Both the position numbers and the translations under genes were made by a program. From contig JALVTX010000025.1 in the NCBI GenBank assembly GCA_027035825.1, forward strand, positions 1 to 12,597: DNA of 12,597 nt. Reading direction: 5' to 3'. Shown here one piece after another: positions 6,863 through 12,597 of this stretch. A model generated the notes under the pieces. That model saw only the letters and a program-made list of their open reading frames with translations, was not told where the DNA came from and searched no databases. This stretch comes from Mariprofundaceae bacterium. GTDB taxonomy: Bacteria; Pseudomonadota; Zetaproteobacteria; Mariprofundales; Mariprofundaceae. How positions within the stretch are numbered: position 1 is the stretch's first letter; each line of letters opens with the position of its first letter.

Positions 6863-7278
6863 TGGCTTGCGGCGCGGAAGCTGACGCGAAGATGGGCGCG
6901 GGCGTGGGTTCGCGTTTGAGCGCGCGGTGGGGCGCGGCGCACAACGGCCTCTCGGAATGGTTCTGGCAGCGGCTGACGGCGGCGTTGCTGCTTCTGCTGC
7001 TGCCGGCGGCGTTCTGGCTGCTGTGGGCGGTGGCGGCGGGTTCCCTGGATGCGGCGGGGCTGGCGCGCCTGGCATCCTCGCTGCCCGTGCGGGTGCTGCA
7101 CACGCTGCTGGCGGCCGCGGCGCTGGCGCACGGCTGGCTGGGCGCGCGCGTCATCATCGAGGATTACCTGCATTGCCCGTGGGCGCGCGTGCCGGTGGTG
7201 GGCGCGCTGGGGGTGGCGGCGGCGGGGCTCGGCATGGCCTGGCTGGCGCTGGTCTGGGGCCTGGCGGGAGGCGCATAG
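6862..7278 (+). CDS. sdhD: Succinate dehydrogenase, hydrophobic membrane anchor subunit
   Basis: Second membrane anchor of Complex II. Of 138 residues, the first 27 or so are poorly conserved and cytoplasmic. GLSEWFWQRLTAALLLLLL (29-47) opens the first membrane helix, a second lies at about 74-98, and a third at about 110-136. AHGWLGARVIIEDYLH (89-104) is the family signature: His90 is the expected heme b ligand, and Asp101-Tyr102 match the E. coli Asp82/Tyr83 pair at the quinone site. The start overlaps the sdhC stop by one base. A purine-rich GGGGGGCGG lies just upstream. The stop is one base before sdhA. Confidence 0.92.
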   Translation: MACGAEADAKMGAGVGSRLSARWGAAHNGLSEWFWQRLTAALLLLLLPAAFWLLWAVAAGSLDAAGLARLASSLPVRVLHTLLAAAALAHGWLGARVIIEDYLHCPWARVPVVGALGVAAAGLGMAWLALVWGLAGGA

Positions 7279-7279
7279 A

Positions 7280-9076
7280 ATGGCCTATCTCTCCTCGCCG
7301 CACGTGACGCATCATTTCCACGACGTGGTCATCGTCGGCGCGGGCGGCGCCGGCATGCGCTGCGCGCTGCAACTGGCCGATGCCGGGCATCGCGTGGCGG
7401 TGATTTCCAAGGTGCTGCCGACGCGCTCGCACACGGTGGCGGCGCAGGGCGGCATCAACGCCGCGCTGGGCAACGTGCTCTCCGACCACTGGCTGTGGCA
7501 CATGTATGACACGGTCAAGGGCTCGGACTACCTGGGCGATCAGGACGCAATCGAATACATGTGCCGGGCGGCGCCGCTGGTGGTGCGCGAGCTGGAGCAC
7601 CAGGGCGTGCCCTTCTCGCGGCTCGATTCGGGCATGATCTACCAGCGGCCGTTCGGCGGCCAGTCGCGGGAGTTCGGCGAGGGAGGGCAGGCGGCGCGTA
7701 CCTGCGCGGCGGCCGACCGCACCGGCCATGCCATCCTGCACACGATGTACCAGCAGAACCTGCGCGCCGGCACCCATTTCTACGAGGAATACTTCGCGCT
7801 CGACCTCATCCGCGACGAGGCGGGCTGCCACGGCGTGATGGCGTGGGACATCGCCGAGGGACGCTTCCACCTGTTCCAGGCCAAGGCGGTGATCCTGGCC
7901 ACGGGCGGAGCCGGGCGCATCTTCCGCACCACGACCAACGCCCACATCAACACCGGCGACGGCGCGGCGCTGGCGCTGGCCGCCGGCCTGCCGCTGGAGG
8001 ACATGGAGTTCTTCCAGTTCCATCCCACGGGCATCGCCCACGTGGGGCCGCTGATTACCGAGGGAGTGCGCGGCGAGGGCGGTTATCTCGTCAACAGCGA
8101 GGGCGAGCGGTTCATGGAGCGTTACGCGCCGCACGCGAAGGACTTGGCCAGCCGCGACGTGGTCTCGCGCGCCATCGCTCGGGAAATCCGCGAGGGGCGC
8201 GGCTGCGGGCCGGACAAGGATTACGTGCTGCTCAAGCTCGACCATTTGGGGCGCGATCTCATCATGAGCCGGCTGCCGAACATCCACGAGCTGGCGCTGC
8301 GCTTCGCCGGCGTGGACTGCACGAAGGAGCCCATCCCGGTGCAGCCGACCGCGCACTACACGATGGGCGGCATCCCGGCCAACCGTTTCGGCGAGGTGGT
8401 CGCGCCGGGTTCGGATGGCCCCGAGACGCCGGTACCGGGGCTGTTCGCCATCGGCGAGGCGGCGTGCGTCTCGGTGCACGGGGCGAACCGGCTGGGCGGC
8501 AATTCGCTGCTGGAGATCGTCGTGTTCGGCCGCGCCTGCGGCAACCGGGTGAAGAAATGGCTGCGCGAGCACCGCTATCATCACACGCTCGATCCCGACT
8601 GCTGGAAGCCGGGGGCGGCGCGCGTGACCCGCTGGCTGGAGGGCGAGGCCAGAAACGGGGCGCGGCGCGTGAGCGAAATCCGGCTGGAGATGCAGACGGT
8701 GATGCAGGATCACTTCAGCGTCTATCGCACCGATGCCTCGATGCGCGAGGGGCTGGAGAAGCTGGAGTCGCTGGCCTCGGAGCTGGCGGGCGCGGCCATC
8801 GCCGATCGCGGCGGCGTCTTCAACACCGAGCTCATCGAGGCGATGGAGGCGGAGAACCTGATGCGGCTGGCGCGCGTGACCGCGGCCAGCGCCCATGCGC
8901 GCACCGAGTCCCGCGGCGCGCACGCGCACGAGGACTACCCTGAGCGCGACGACGAGCGCTGGCTGAAGCATACGCTGGCCTGGCTGGAGGATGACGGCGT
9001 GCGGCTGGACTACAAGCCGGTGCGGATGCGGCCGATGACGGTGGAGCCGTTTCCGCCGAAGGAACGGGTGTATTGA
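7280..9076 (+). CDS. sdhA: Succinate dehydrogenase, flavoprotein subunit
   Basis: Catalytic subunit that oxidises succinate to fumarate on the cytoplasmic face and passes electrons to SdhB. The 598 residues show the FAD-binding GAGGAGMR (20-27), RSHTVAAQGGI with His51 as the covalent FAD attachment residue, FHPTG with His248, the GVRGEGGYLVN segment, Arg297 (equivalent to the E. coli catalytic Arg286), HYTMGG with His359 at the substrate site, and HGANRLGGNSLLE. The C-terminal helical and capping regions are complete, ending in KERVY. Length fits the E. coli enzyme (588). ATG at 7280 follows the sdhD stop by one base and has GGGAGG at 7265-7270. The Shine-Dalgarno for sdhB lies in its final codons. 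Confidence 0.98.
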   Translation: MAYLSSPHVTHHFHDVVIVGAGGAGMRCALQLADAGHRVAVISKVLPTRSHTVAAQGGINAALGNVLSDHWLWHMYDTVKGSDYLGDQDAIEYMCRAAPLVVRELEHQGVPFSRLDSGMIYQRPFGGQSREFGEGGQAARTCAAADRTGHAILHTMYQQNLRAGTHFYEEYFALDLIRDEAGCHGVMAWDIAEGRFHLFQAKAVILATGGAGRIFRTTTNAHINTGDGAALALAAGLPLEDMEFFQFHPTGIAHVGPLITEGVRGEGGYLVNSEGERFMERYAPHAKDLASRDVVSRAIAREIREGRGCGPDKDYVLLKLDHLGRDLIMSRLPNIHELALRFAGVDCTKEPIPVQPTAHYTMGGIPANRFGEVVAPGSDGPETPVPGLFAIGEAACVSVHGANRLGGNSLLEIVVFGRACGNRVKKWLREHRYHHTLDPDCWKPGAARVTRWLEGEARNGARRVSEIRLEMQTVMQDHFSVYRTDASMREGLEKLESLASELAGAAIADRGGVFNTELIEAMEAENLMRLARVTAASAHARTESRGAHAHEDYPERDDERWLKHTLAWLEDDGVRLDYKPVRMRPMTVEPFPPKERVY

Positions 9077-9105
9077 TGGGTGAGACGCTGATGGGCGAGA
9101 CGGTT
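9076..9105 (+). repeat. 15-bp tandem repeat at the sdhB start
   Basis: ATGGGTGAGACGCTG (9076-9090) is followed by ATGGGCGAGACGGTT (9091-9105), 12 of 15 bases identical, encoding MGETL then MGETV. The repeat duplicates the start codon, so either ATG could be used. Confidence 0.6.
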
Positions 9106-9801
9106 CGGCTGTCCATCTACCGCTTCGATCCGGAGCGCGACGACGAGCCCCGGATGCAGGACTTCGAGGCGCCGGTGACGCGGCGCGGCATGAAGCTGCT
9201 GGATGCGCTGAACTACATCAAGTGGAACGTGGACGGCACGCTCAGCTTCCGCCGTTCCTGCGGCGAGGGCGTCTGCGGCTCCGACGGCATGAACATCAAC
9301 GGCGTCAACGGCCTGGCCTGCATCACCGACGTGGCGGGCCTGAAGCAGCCCATCCGGGTGCGGCCGCTGCCCGGCATGCGCGTGATCCGCGACCTGGTGG
9401 TGGACACCAGCCACTTCTTCGAGCAATACCGCTTCATCAAGCCCTGGCTCAGGACGGAGGCGCCGGCGCCCGAGCATGAGCGGCCGCAGACGCCTGCCGA
9501 GCGGGCCGAGCTGGACGGCTTCTACGAATGCATCCTTTGCGCCTGCTGCACCACGTCCTGCCCGTCGTGGTGGTGGAACGGGGAGCGTTTCCTGGGTCCG
9601 GCGACGCTGTTGCAGGCCGACCGCTGGATTCGCGATTCGCGCGACGAGGCCACCGGCGAGCGGCTGGACGCGCTGGAGGACGCCTTCCGCCTCTACCGCT
9701 GTCACCAGATCATGAACTGCATGGAGGCCTGCCCCAAGGGATTGAACCCGACCCGCGCCATCGACCACATCAAGCGGCTGTTGTTGCTGCGCAAGTCGTG
9801 A
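9076..9801 (+). CDS. sdhB: Succinate dehydrogenase, iron-sulfur subunit
   Basis: Carries electrons from SdhA to the quinone site through three Fe-S clusters. In 241 residues the N-terminal ferredoxin domain has SCGEGVCGSDGMNINGVNG with a later Cys in GLACIT; the third ligand position is Asp, as in E. coli SdhB, so this is not a defect. The C-terminal domain has CILCACCTTSCP and CHQIMNCMEACPKGLNP, giving the ligands for the [4Fe-4S] and [3Fe-4S] clusters. ATG at 9076 overlaps the sdhA stop (TGATG). An in-frame ATG at 9091, made by a 15-bp repeat, is an alternative start. Its end overlaps sdhE by four bases (GTGA). Confidence 0.98.
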   Translation: MGETLMGETVRLSIYRFDPERDDEPRMQDFEAPVTRRGMKLLDALNYIKWNVDGTLSFRRSCGEGVCGSDGMNINGVNGLACITDVAGLKQPIRVRPLPGMRVIRDLVVDTSHFFEQYRFIKPWLRTEAPAPEHERPQTPAERAELDGFYECILCACCTTSCPSWWWNGERFLGPATLLQADRWIRDSRDEATGERLDALEDAFRLYRCHQIMNCMEACPKGLNPTRAIDHIKRLLLLRKS

Positions 9802-10073
9802 CCCGGGCGGTGGGCGGAGCGAGGCCTGCGCGCGCCGGGGCCGCGCGCGGTGACGAGCTGCGCCGGCTGCGCTACCGGCTGCGCAGGCAGGGCATGCTGG
9901 AACTGGACGAATGGCTGGGCGGCCTGGAGCCGGAACTGGCGAGCATGGGCGCGGAGGAACGCCGGGCGCTGGCCAGGATGCTGGCGGAGACGCCGGCGGT
10001 CGATCTGTTGGCAATCATGCACGGGGAGCTGGCGCCGCCGCCGGAACTGGCGGCGCGGTTGGGGCGCCCATGA
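9798..10073 (+). CDS. sdhE: SdhE/SDHAF2-family FAD assembly factor for succinate dehydrogenase
   Basis: Small cytoplasmic protein (91 residues) whose family promotes covalent attachment of FAD to SdhA. The core LRYRLRRQGMLELDEWLGGL (24-43), the EERRALARML helix and an LLAIMHGE segment match the five-helix SdhE fold. The first 18 or so residues are low-complexity Ala/Arg/Gly and unlikely to be folded. In the family's RGxxE motif the Arg is replaced by Gln31 (codon CAG), while Gly32 and Glu35 remain. GTG at 9798 overlaps the sdhB stop (GTGA); no strong ribosome binding site is seen, so translation probably depends on coupling. Position directly after sdhB supports the assignment. Confidence 0.87.
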   Translation: MTRAVGGARPARAGAARGDELRRLRYRLRRQGMLELDEWLGGLEPELASMGAEERRALARMLAETPAVDLLAIMHGELAPPPELAARLGRP

Positions 10074-10864
10074 CGACAGGGCGGAATGGGCGTGATGCGG
10101 GACGCTGGCTGTTGAGCCTGGCCACGGTCGCGCTGGCCGCCGTGGCCGGCTGCGCCGTCGCGGATCGTGACGCGCCGGAGACGGGGGACGGTTCGCCAAT
10201 CCTGATTCAGCCGGCGCGGCTGGACATGGGCGAGGTGATGGAGGGCCATCTTGCCGAGGCGAGGCTCCTGGTGCGCAACGTCAGCGCCTTTCCCGTTCAT
10301 ATCGCGCGCGTGGAGGCCTCCTGCGGCTGCACCACGACGACGCTGGAGCGGCGCGACCTGCAACCGGGCGAGTTCGCCGCGCTCACCGTCCGCGTGGACA
10401 CCCGCCTCAAGCGTGGGCCGGTGCGCAAGACGGTGACGGTGGTGGAGGCCGGAGGAGCGCGCGCCGTGGCCACGCTGCGTCTTTCCGTGCGTTCGAATCC
10501 GCACGCGGCGATGCGCGATGCGAGCCTGTTCGCGGGCCGCTGCGCGCGCTGCCACGCCGAGCCCGCGCGCGGCAAGCGGGATGGTGCGGCCATCTATGCC
10601 GCGGTGTGCGCCATGTGCCACGGCCAGCGGGGGCGCGGCGCCTATGCCCCGGCCATCGCCGGGCTGGACGCGGACGTGGTGCGGCAAACATTGCGGCATG
10701 GGCGCGGGCGGGCGATGCCGGCGTTCGCGCGCGATGCCGGCGGGCCGCTGGACGCGCTTCAGATTGCGGCCGTGGCGCGCTGGCTGTCCGCGCTGCCGGA
10801 TGGAGGGCCGGGCGATGGGGCGCTGGACGGCAGCGGGCGCGTCGGGTATAAATCCGCTCCATGA
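10070..10864 (+). CDS. DUF1573-diheme cytochrome c fusion lipoprotein
   Basis: A 264-residue exported protein. A hydrophobic signal ends in a lipobox, AVAGC (24-28), so lipid attachment at Cys28 is predicted. Residues about 38-145 form an Ig-like DUF1573 domain (LDMGEVMEG, then SCGCT at 84-88). A C-terminal cytochrome part has two heme c sites only 22 residues apart, CARCH (158-162) and CAMCH (180-184), plus GRAMPAF, whose Met216 could be a sixth ligand. Two cysteines in SCGCT could form a disulfide or bind metal. The start overlaps the sdhE stop (ATGA), as does its end with rpe. The role is unknown; electron transfer at the outer face of the membrane is inferred from the hemes and the sdh context. 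The tail after about residue 240 is Gly-rich and probably disordered. Confidence 0.87.
   Translation: MTTGRNGRDAGRWLLSLATVALAAVAGCAVADRDAPETGDGSPILIQPARLDMGEVMEGHLAEARLLVRNVSAFPVHIARVEASCGCTTTTLERRDLQPGEFAALTVRVDTRLKRGPVRKTVTVVEAGGARAVATLRLSVRSNPHAAMRDASLFAGRCARCHAEPARGKRDGAAIYAAVCAMCHGQRGRGAYAPAIAGLDADVVRQTLRHGRGRAMPAFARDAGGPLDALQIAAVARWLSALPDGGPGDGALDGSGRVGYKSAP
10824..10852 (+). promoter_or_regulatory. Candidate promoter for rpe inside the preceding gene
   Basis: TGGACG (10824-10829, 4 of 6 to TTGACA), a 17-base spacer, and TATAAA (10847-10852, 5 of 6 to TATAAT). Transcription would begin around 10859-10861, at the rpe ATG. No Shine-Dalgarno precedes that ATG. TATAAA is a marked exception in this GC-rich stretch. 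Function is inferred. Confidence 0.42.
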
Positions 10865-11529
10865 AGAAACCGACCGTGATTGCTCCTTCCATCCTGTCCG
10901 CCGACTTCGCCGACCTCGGCGCGGAAGTGCGCGCCATTGACGAGGGCGGCTGCGACTGGATTCACTTCGACGTGATGGATGGCTCCTTCGTGCCGCCCAT
11001 CACCATCGGCGACAACGTGTGCAAGGCGATCCGCCCGCATACGGACAAGCCGATCGACGTGCATCTGATGGTGATGCACCCGGAGACGCAAATCGAGGCT
11101 TTCGCCAAGGCCGGCGCCGACTACATCACCGTCCACCAGGAGGTGAGCATTCACCTGGAGCGCACGCTCCAGTTCATCCGCTCGTTGGGCAAGAAGGCCG
11201 GGGTGAGCCTGAACCCGGCGACGCCGGTGTCCACCATCCGCCACGTGCTGCATTGCGTGGATCTGGTGCTCCTGATGAGCGTGAATCCGGGCTATGGCGG
11301 GCAGAAGTACATCCATGCCGTGACGGACAAGATTCGCGAGGCCCGCGCCATGCTGGACGAGGCCGGGTGCGATGCGCGGCTGGAGGTGGACGGCGGCGTC
11401 AACGCCGAGACCATCGCCGAGGTGGCCGCCGCCGGCGCGGACACGTTCGTGGCCGGTTCCGCCGTCTATGGCAAGCCGGATTACGCGGCGGCCATCGCCG
11501 AGCTGAGGGCATTGGCCGACAACGCCTGA
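10861..11529 (+). CDS. rpe: Ribulose-phosphate 3-epimerase
   Basis: Cytoplasmic TIM-barrel enzyme interconverting D-ribulose 5-phosphate and D-xylulose 5-phosphate in the pentose phosphate pathway, and in the Calvin cycle where present. The 222 residues include APSILSADF (8-16), HFDVMDGSFVPPITIG (35-50), DVHLMV (66-71), SLNPATP, MSVNPGYGGQKYI, VDGGVN and AGSAVYG. The expected metal and acid-base residues are all present: His35, Asp37, His68 and Asp177. The start shares ATGA with the previous stop, and no ribosome binding site is visible, so it is translated by coupling or from a leaderless message. It often sits with gph and trpE in Pseudomonadota, but neither is here. A terminator follows 15 bases after the stop. 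Confidence 0.98.
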   Translation: MKKPTVIAPSILSADFADLGAEVRAIDEGGCDWIHFDVMDGSFVPPITIGDNVCKAIRPHTDKPIDVHLMVMHPETQIEAFAKAGADYITVHQEVSIHLERTLQFIRSLGKKAGVSLNPATPVSTIRHVLHCVDLVLLMSVNPGYGGQKYIHAVTDKIREARAMLDEAGCDARLEVDGGVNAETIAEVAAAGADTFVAGSAVYGKPDYAAAIAELRALADNA

Positions 11530-11544
11530 CGGTCGTTGCGGATC

Positions 11545-11570
11545 GCGGGAATCTATTCCCGCAGTTTTTT
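11545..11570 (+). terminator. Rho-independent terminator after rpe
   Basis: GCGGGAAT (11545-11552) and ATTCCCGC (11555-11562) are perfect reverse complements; a 7-bp stem with a TCTA loop is the realistic fold. Six T residues follow at 11565-11570. It closes the sdhC-to-rpe run. Confidence 0.9.
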
Positions 11571-11692
11571 CAGGGTGTATTGAGCGGCGATTCGCGGTTA
11601 ACGTTCAAGCCCTGCATCGCGCGCGTCGTGGTTGGTCGCGCGGGCTTCGCCGAAGGGGATCGGCGGTGAACATACCAAGGGGAGGGCGTCTC
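11571..11692 (+). promoter_or_regulatory. Intergenic leader upstream of the pentaheme cytochrome gene
   Basis: This 122-base gap between the terminator and the cytochrome start should hold that operon's promoter. I see TTGAGC at 11580-11585 and an AT-leaning GGTTAACGTT at 11596-11605, but no well-spaced -35/-10 pair that I would call. An AAGGGGAGGG Shine-Dalgarno (11677-11686) sits 6 bases before the ATG at 11693. A short CTTCG/CGAAG hairpin around 11645-11655 is probably incidental. Confidence 0.4.
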
Positions 11693-12448
11693 ATGTGGCA
11701 TAAGCCTCGTTTCAAGCCTTGTTCCAGGAATCTGTGGCTGGCGCTGGCCGTGGCCGTGTTCGGTCTGGCCGTGCCGGTCGGCGCGTGGGCGGACGACGTC
11801 AGCGATGCGCCGCAGCCGATCGAGTTCCCGCACGTGCGGCATGCGAGCAAGTTCAAGATCAATTGCATGTACTGCCACACCTACGCGCGCCGCAGCAAGG
11901 TGGCGGGCATTCCGCCGGTGGCCAAGTGCATTGGCTGTCACGAACACCTGCCGAGCGTGCGCAACAAGCCGCGCATCAAGAAGCTCTTTGCCTACTGGAA
12001 GGCGAAGAAGCCGATTCCCTGGCGCAAGGTGCATGACATGCCGGATTTCGTGTATTTTACGCACAAGCGCCACATCCAGCGCTTCATCTTCAAGGACGGT
12101 CGGCCGACGCAGCAGGTCTGCGGCATGTGCCACGGCGACGTGAAGACGTTCACGGTGGGCCAGAAGGTGCGGCCGATGACGATGGGTTGGTGCCTGAGCT
12201 GTCATCGCCAGTTCCAGGGCGAGTCGGACATCGGCAAGCCGAAGCCGGCCGAACGCTGGATGATTCCGGCCGCGGCCACCGATATTCCGGTGATGGAGGT
12301 CAAGTATCCGCAGCCGGCGGTGCTGGATCCCGAGCATCCCAAGACCATGAAGGAATCCCAGATCAAGAAGATGACCGAGCATCTGCCGAAGCGCATCCGC
12401 GACCACATGGTGCATGCGCCGCATGATTGCTGGAAGTGTCATGTCTGA
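11693..12448 (+). CDS. Secreted pentaheme cytochrome c, ActA/QrcA type
   Basis: A 251-residue multiheme cytochrome with an N-terminal hydrophobic export segment (14-33; possible cleavage after AWA at 33, or retention as a membrane anchor). Five CXXCH heme sites are seen: CMYCH (58), CIGCH (79), CGMCH (143), CLSCH (167) and CWKCH (246, almost at the end). The arrangement AGIPPVAKCIGCH, KPIPWRKVHDMPDFVYF with His pairs, and MTMGWCLSCHRQF resembles ActA of alternative complex III and the related QrcA, where such subunits pass electrons between a quinone-linked membrane complex and periplasmic carriers. ActA is likewise pentaheme. A GTG at 11666 in frame is rejected because the ATG has the better ribosome binding site. 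A Tat-signal lipoprotein follows 25 bases later, consistent with a complex operon. Assignment to ActA rather than QrcA is not certain. Confidence 0.93.
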   Translation: MWHKPRFKPCSRNLWLALAVAVFGLAVPVGAWADDVSDAPQPIEFPHVRHASKFKINCMYCHTYARRSKVAGIPPVAKCIGCHEHLPSVRNKPRIKKLFAYWKAKKPIPWRKVHDMPDFVYFTHKRHIQRFIFKDGRPTQQVCGMCHGDVKTFTVGQKVRPMTMGWCLSCHRQFQGESDIGKPKPAERWMIPAAATDIPVMEVKYPQPAVLDPEHPKTMKESQIKKMTEHLPKRIRDHMVHAPHDCWKCHV

Positions 12449-12473
12449 TCGCGCGGGCGAAGGAGACTGGACG

Positions 12474-12597
12474 ATGGGTCGGAAGACGAACACGAACGAG
12501 CAGTGGAGCCGCCGCGCCTTTCTGAAGGCGATGGGGCTGGGCGGCGCCGGCGGCGCGCTGGTGCTGGCCGGCTGCGGCGACACGGACATCATCAACG
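12474..12597 (+). CDS. N-terminus of a Tat-exported lipoprotein, probably the molybdopterin/iron-sulfur-type subunit of the same complex (partial)
   Basis: Only 41 codons lie in the window. They give a twin-arginine signal, SRRAFLKAMG (12-21), a Gly/Ala-rich hydrophobic stretch and a lipobox, VLAGC, with predicted lipidated Cys34, then GDTDIIN. AAGGAGA at 12460-12466 is a good ribosome binding site 7 bases from the ATG. Following an ActA-like cytochrome, this is where ActB (alternative complex III) or a QrcB-like CISM subunit is expected. The long N-terminal region typical of some ActB proteins ahead of the Tat motif is absent, so a different CISM-family complex is possible. The catalytic part is outside the window, and the product is an inference from context. 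Confidence 0.72.
   Translation, partial: MGRKTNTNEQWSRRAFLKAMGLGGAGGALVLAGCGDTDIIN

Noticed and set aside
7154..8971. Minus-strand open frame of about 600 codons opposite sdhA
   Set aside because: Opposite a fully conserved SdhA; low-complexity His/Arg-rich translation without domains.
9241..9324. Third [2Fe-2S] ligand of SdhB is Asp instead of Cys
   Set aside because: E. coli SdhB has the same CGSDG arrangement, so this is normal variation.
11621..11641. CGCGCG-type inverted repeat upstream of the pentaheme gene considered as an operator
   Set aside because: Alternating CG repeats arise easily at this base composition and the arms have no distinctive sequence.

Overview
The window is a GC-rich (estimated by eye at about 70% G+C), tightly packed bacterial chromosome segment with every supported gene on the + strand. 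Gene content and order (pdxJ-acpS, sdhCDAB followed by sdhE, an E. coli-like Asp in the SdhB [2Fe-2S] motif) point to Pseudomonadota. I cannot place it below phylum. No transposase, integrase, tRNA, rRNA or CRISPR is visible. The longest gene-free stretch is 163 bases (11530-11692), so there are no large empty regions.

Left part (1-4803): the last 22 codons of an unidentified gene, then pdxJ (vitamin B6 ring closure) overlapping acpS (holo-ACP synthase). Next come a large membrane-bound hybrid histidine kinase and, overlapping it, an exported PstS-type solute-binding protein with no transporter genes nearby. The kinase and binding protein look like a sensory pair. A strong inverted repeat (4806-4846) separates this pair from the next gene.

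Middle (4861-11529): the bifunctional NAD(P)HX repair enzyme Nnr is followed by a run of genes joined by overlapping or nearly touching stop and start codons: sdhC, sdhD, sdhA, sdhB, sdhE, a DUF1573-diheme cytochrome lipoprotein, and rpe. The run encodes succinate dehydrogenase (Complex II), its FAD-assembly factor, a membrane-anchored diheme protein on the outer face, and ribulose-phosphate 3-epimerase. It ends at a clear intrinsic terminator (11545-11570). Promoter-like sequences lie just upstream of sdhC and rpe, placed so that transcripts could start at or next to the start codons; neither gene has a visible Shine-Dalgarno sequence.

Right end (11693-12597): a secreted pentaheme cytochrome of the ActA/QrcA type, then the first 41 codons of a Tat-exported predicted lipoprotein. 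This looks like the start of an alternative complex III or Qrc-like quinone:cytochrome oxidoreductase operon. Together the right half supplies a quinone-reducing enzyme (SDH), periplasmic cytochromes, and probably a quinone-linked membrane complex that continues beyond the window. The points most worth a second look are the kinase/binding-protein pair, the DUF1573-diheme fusion within the SDH operon, the Arg-to-Gln change in the SdhE signature, and the two promoter/start arrangements that suggest leaderless transcripts.
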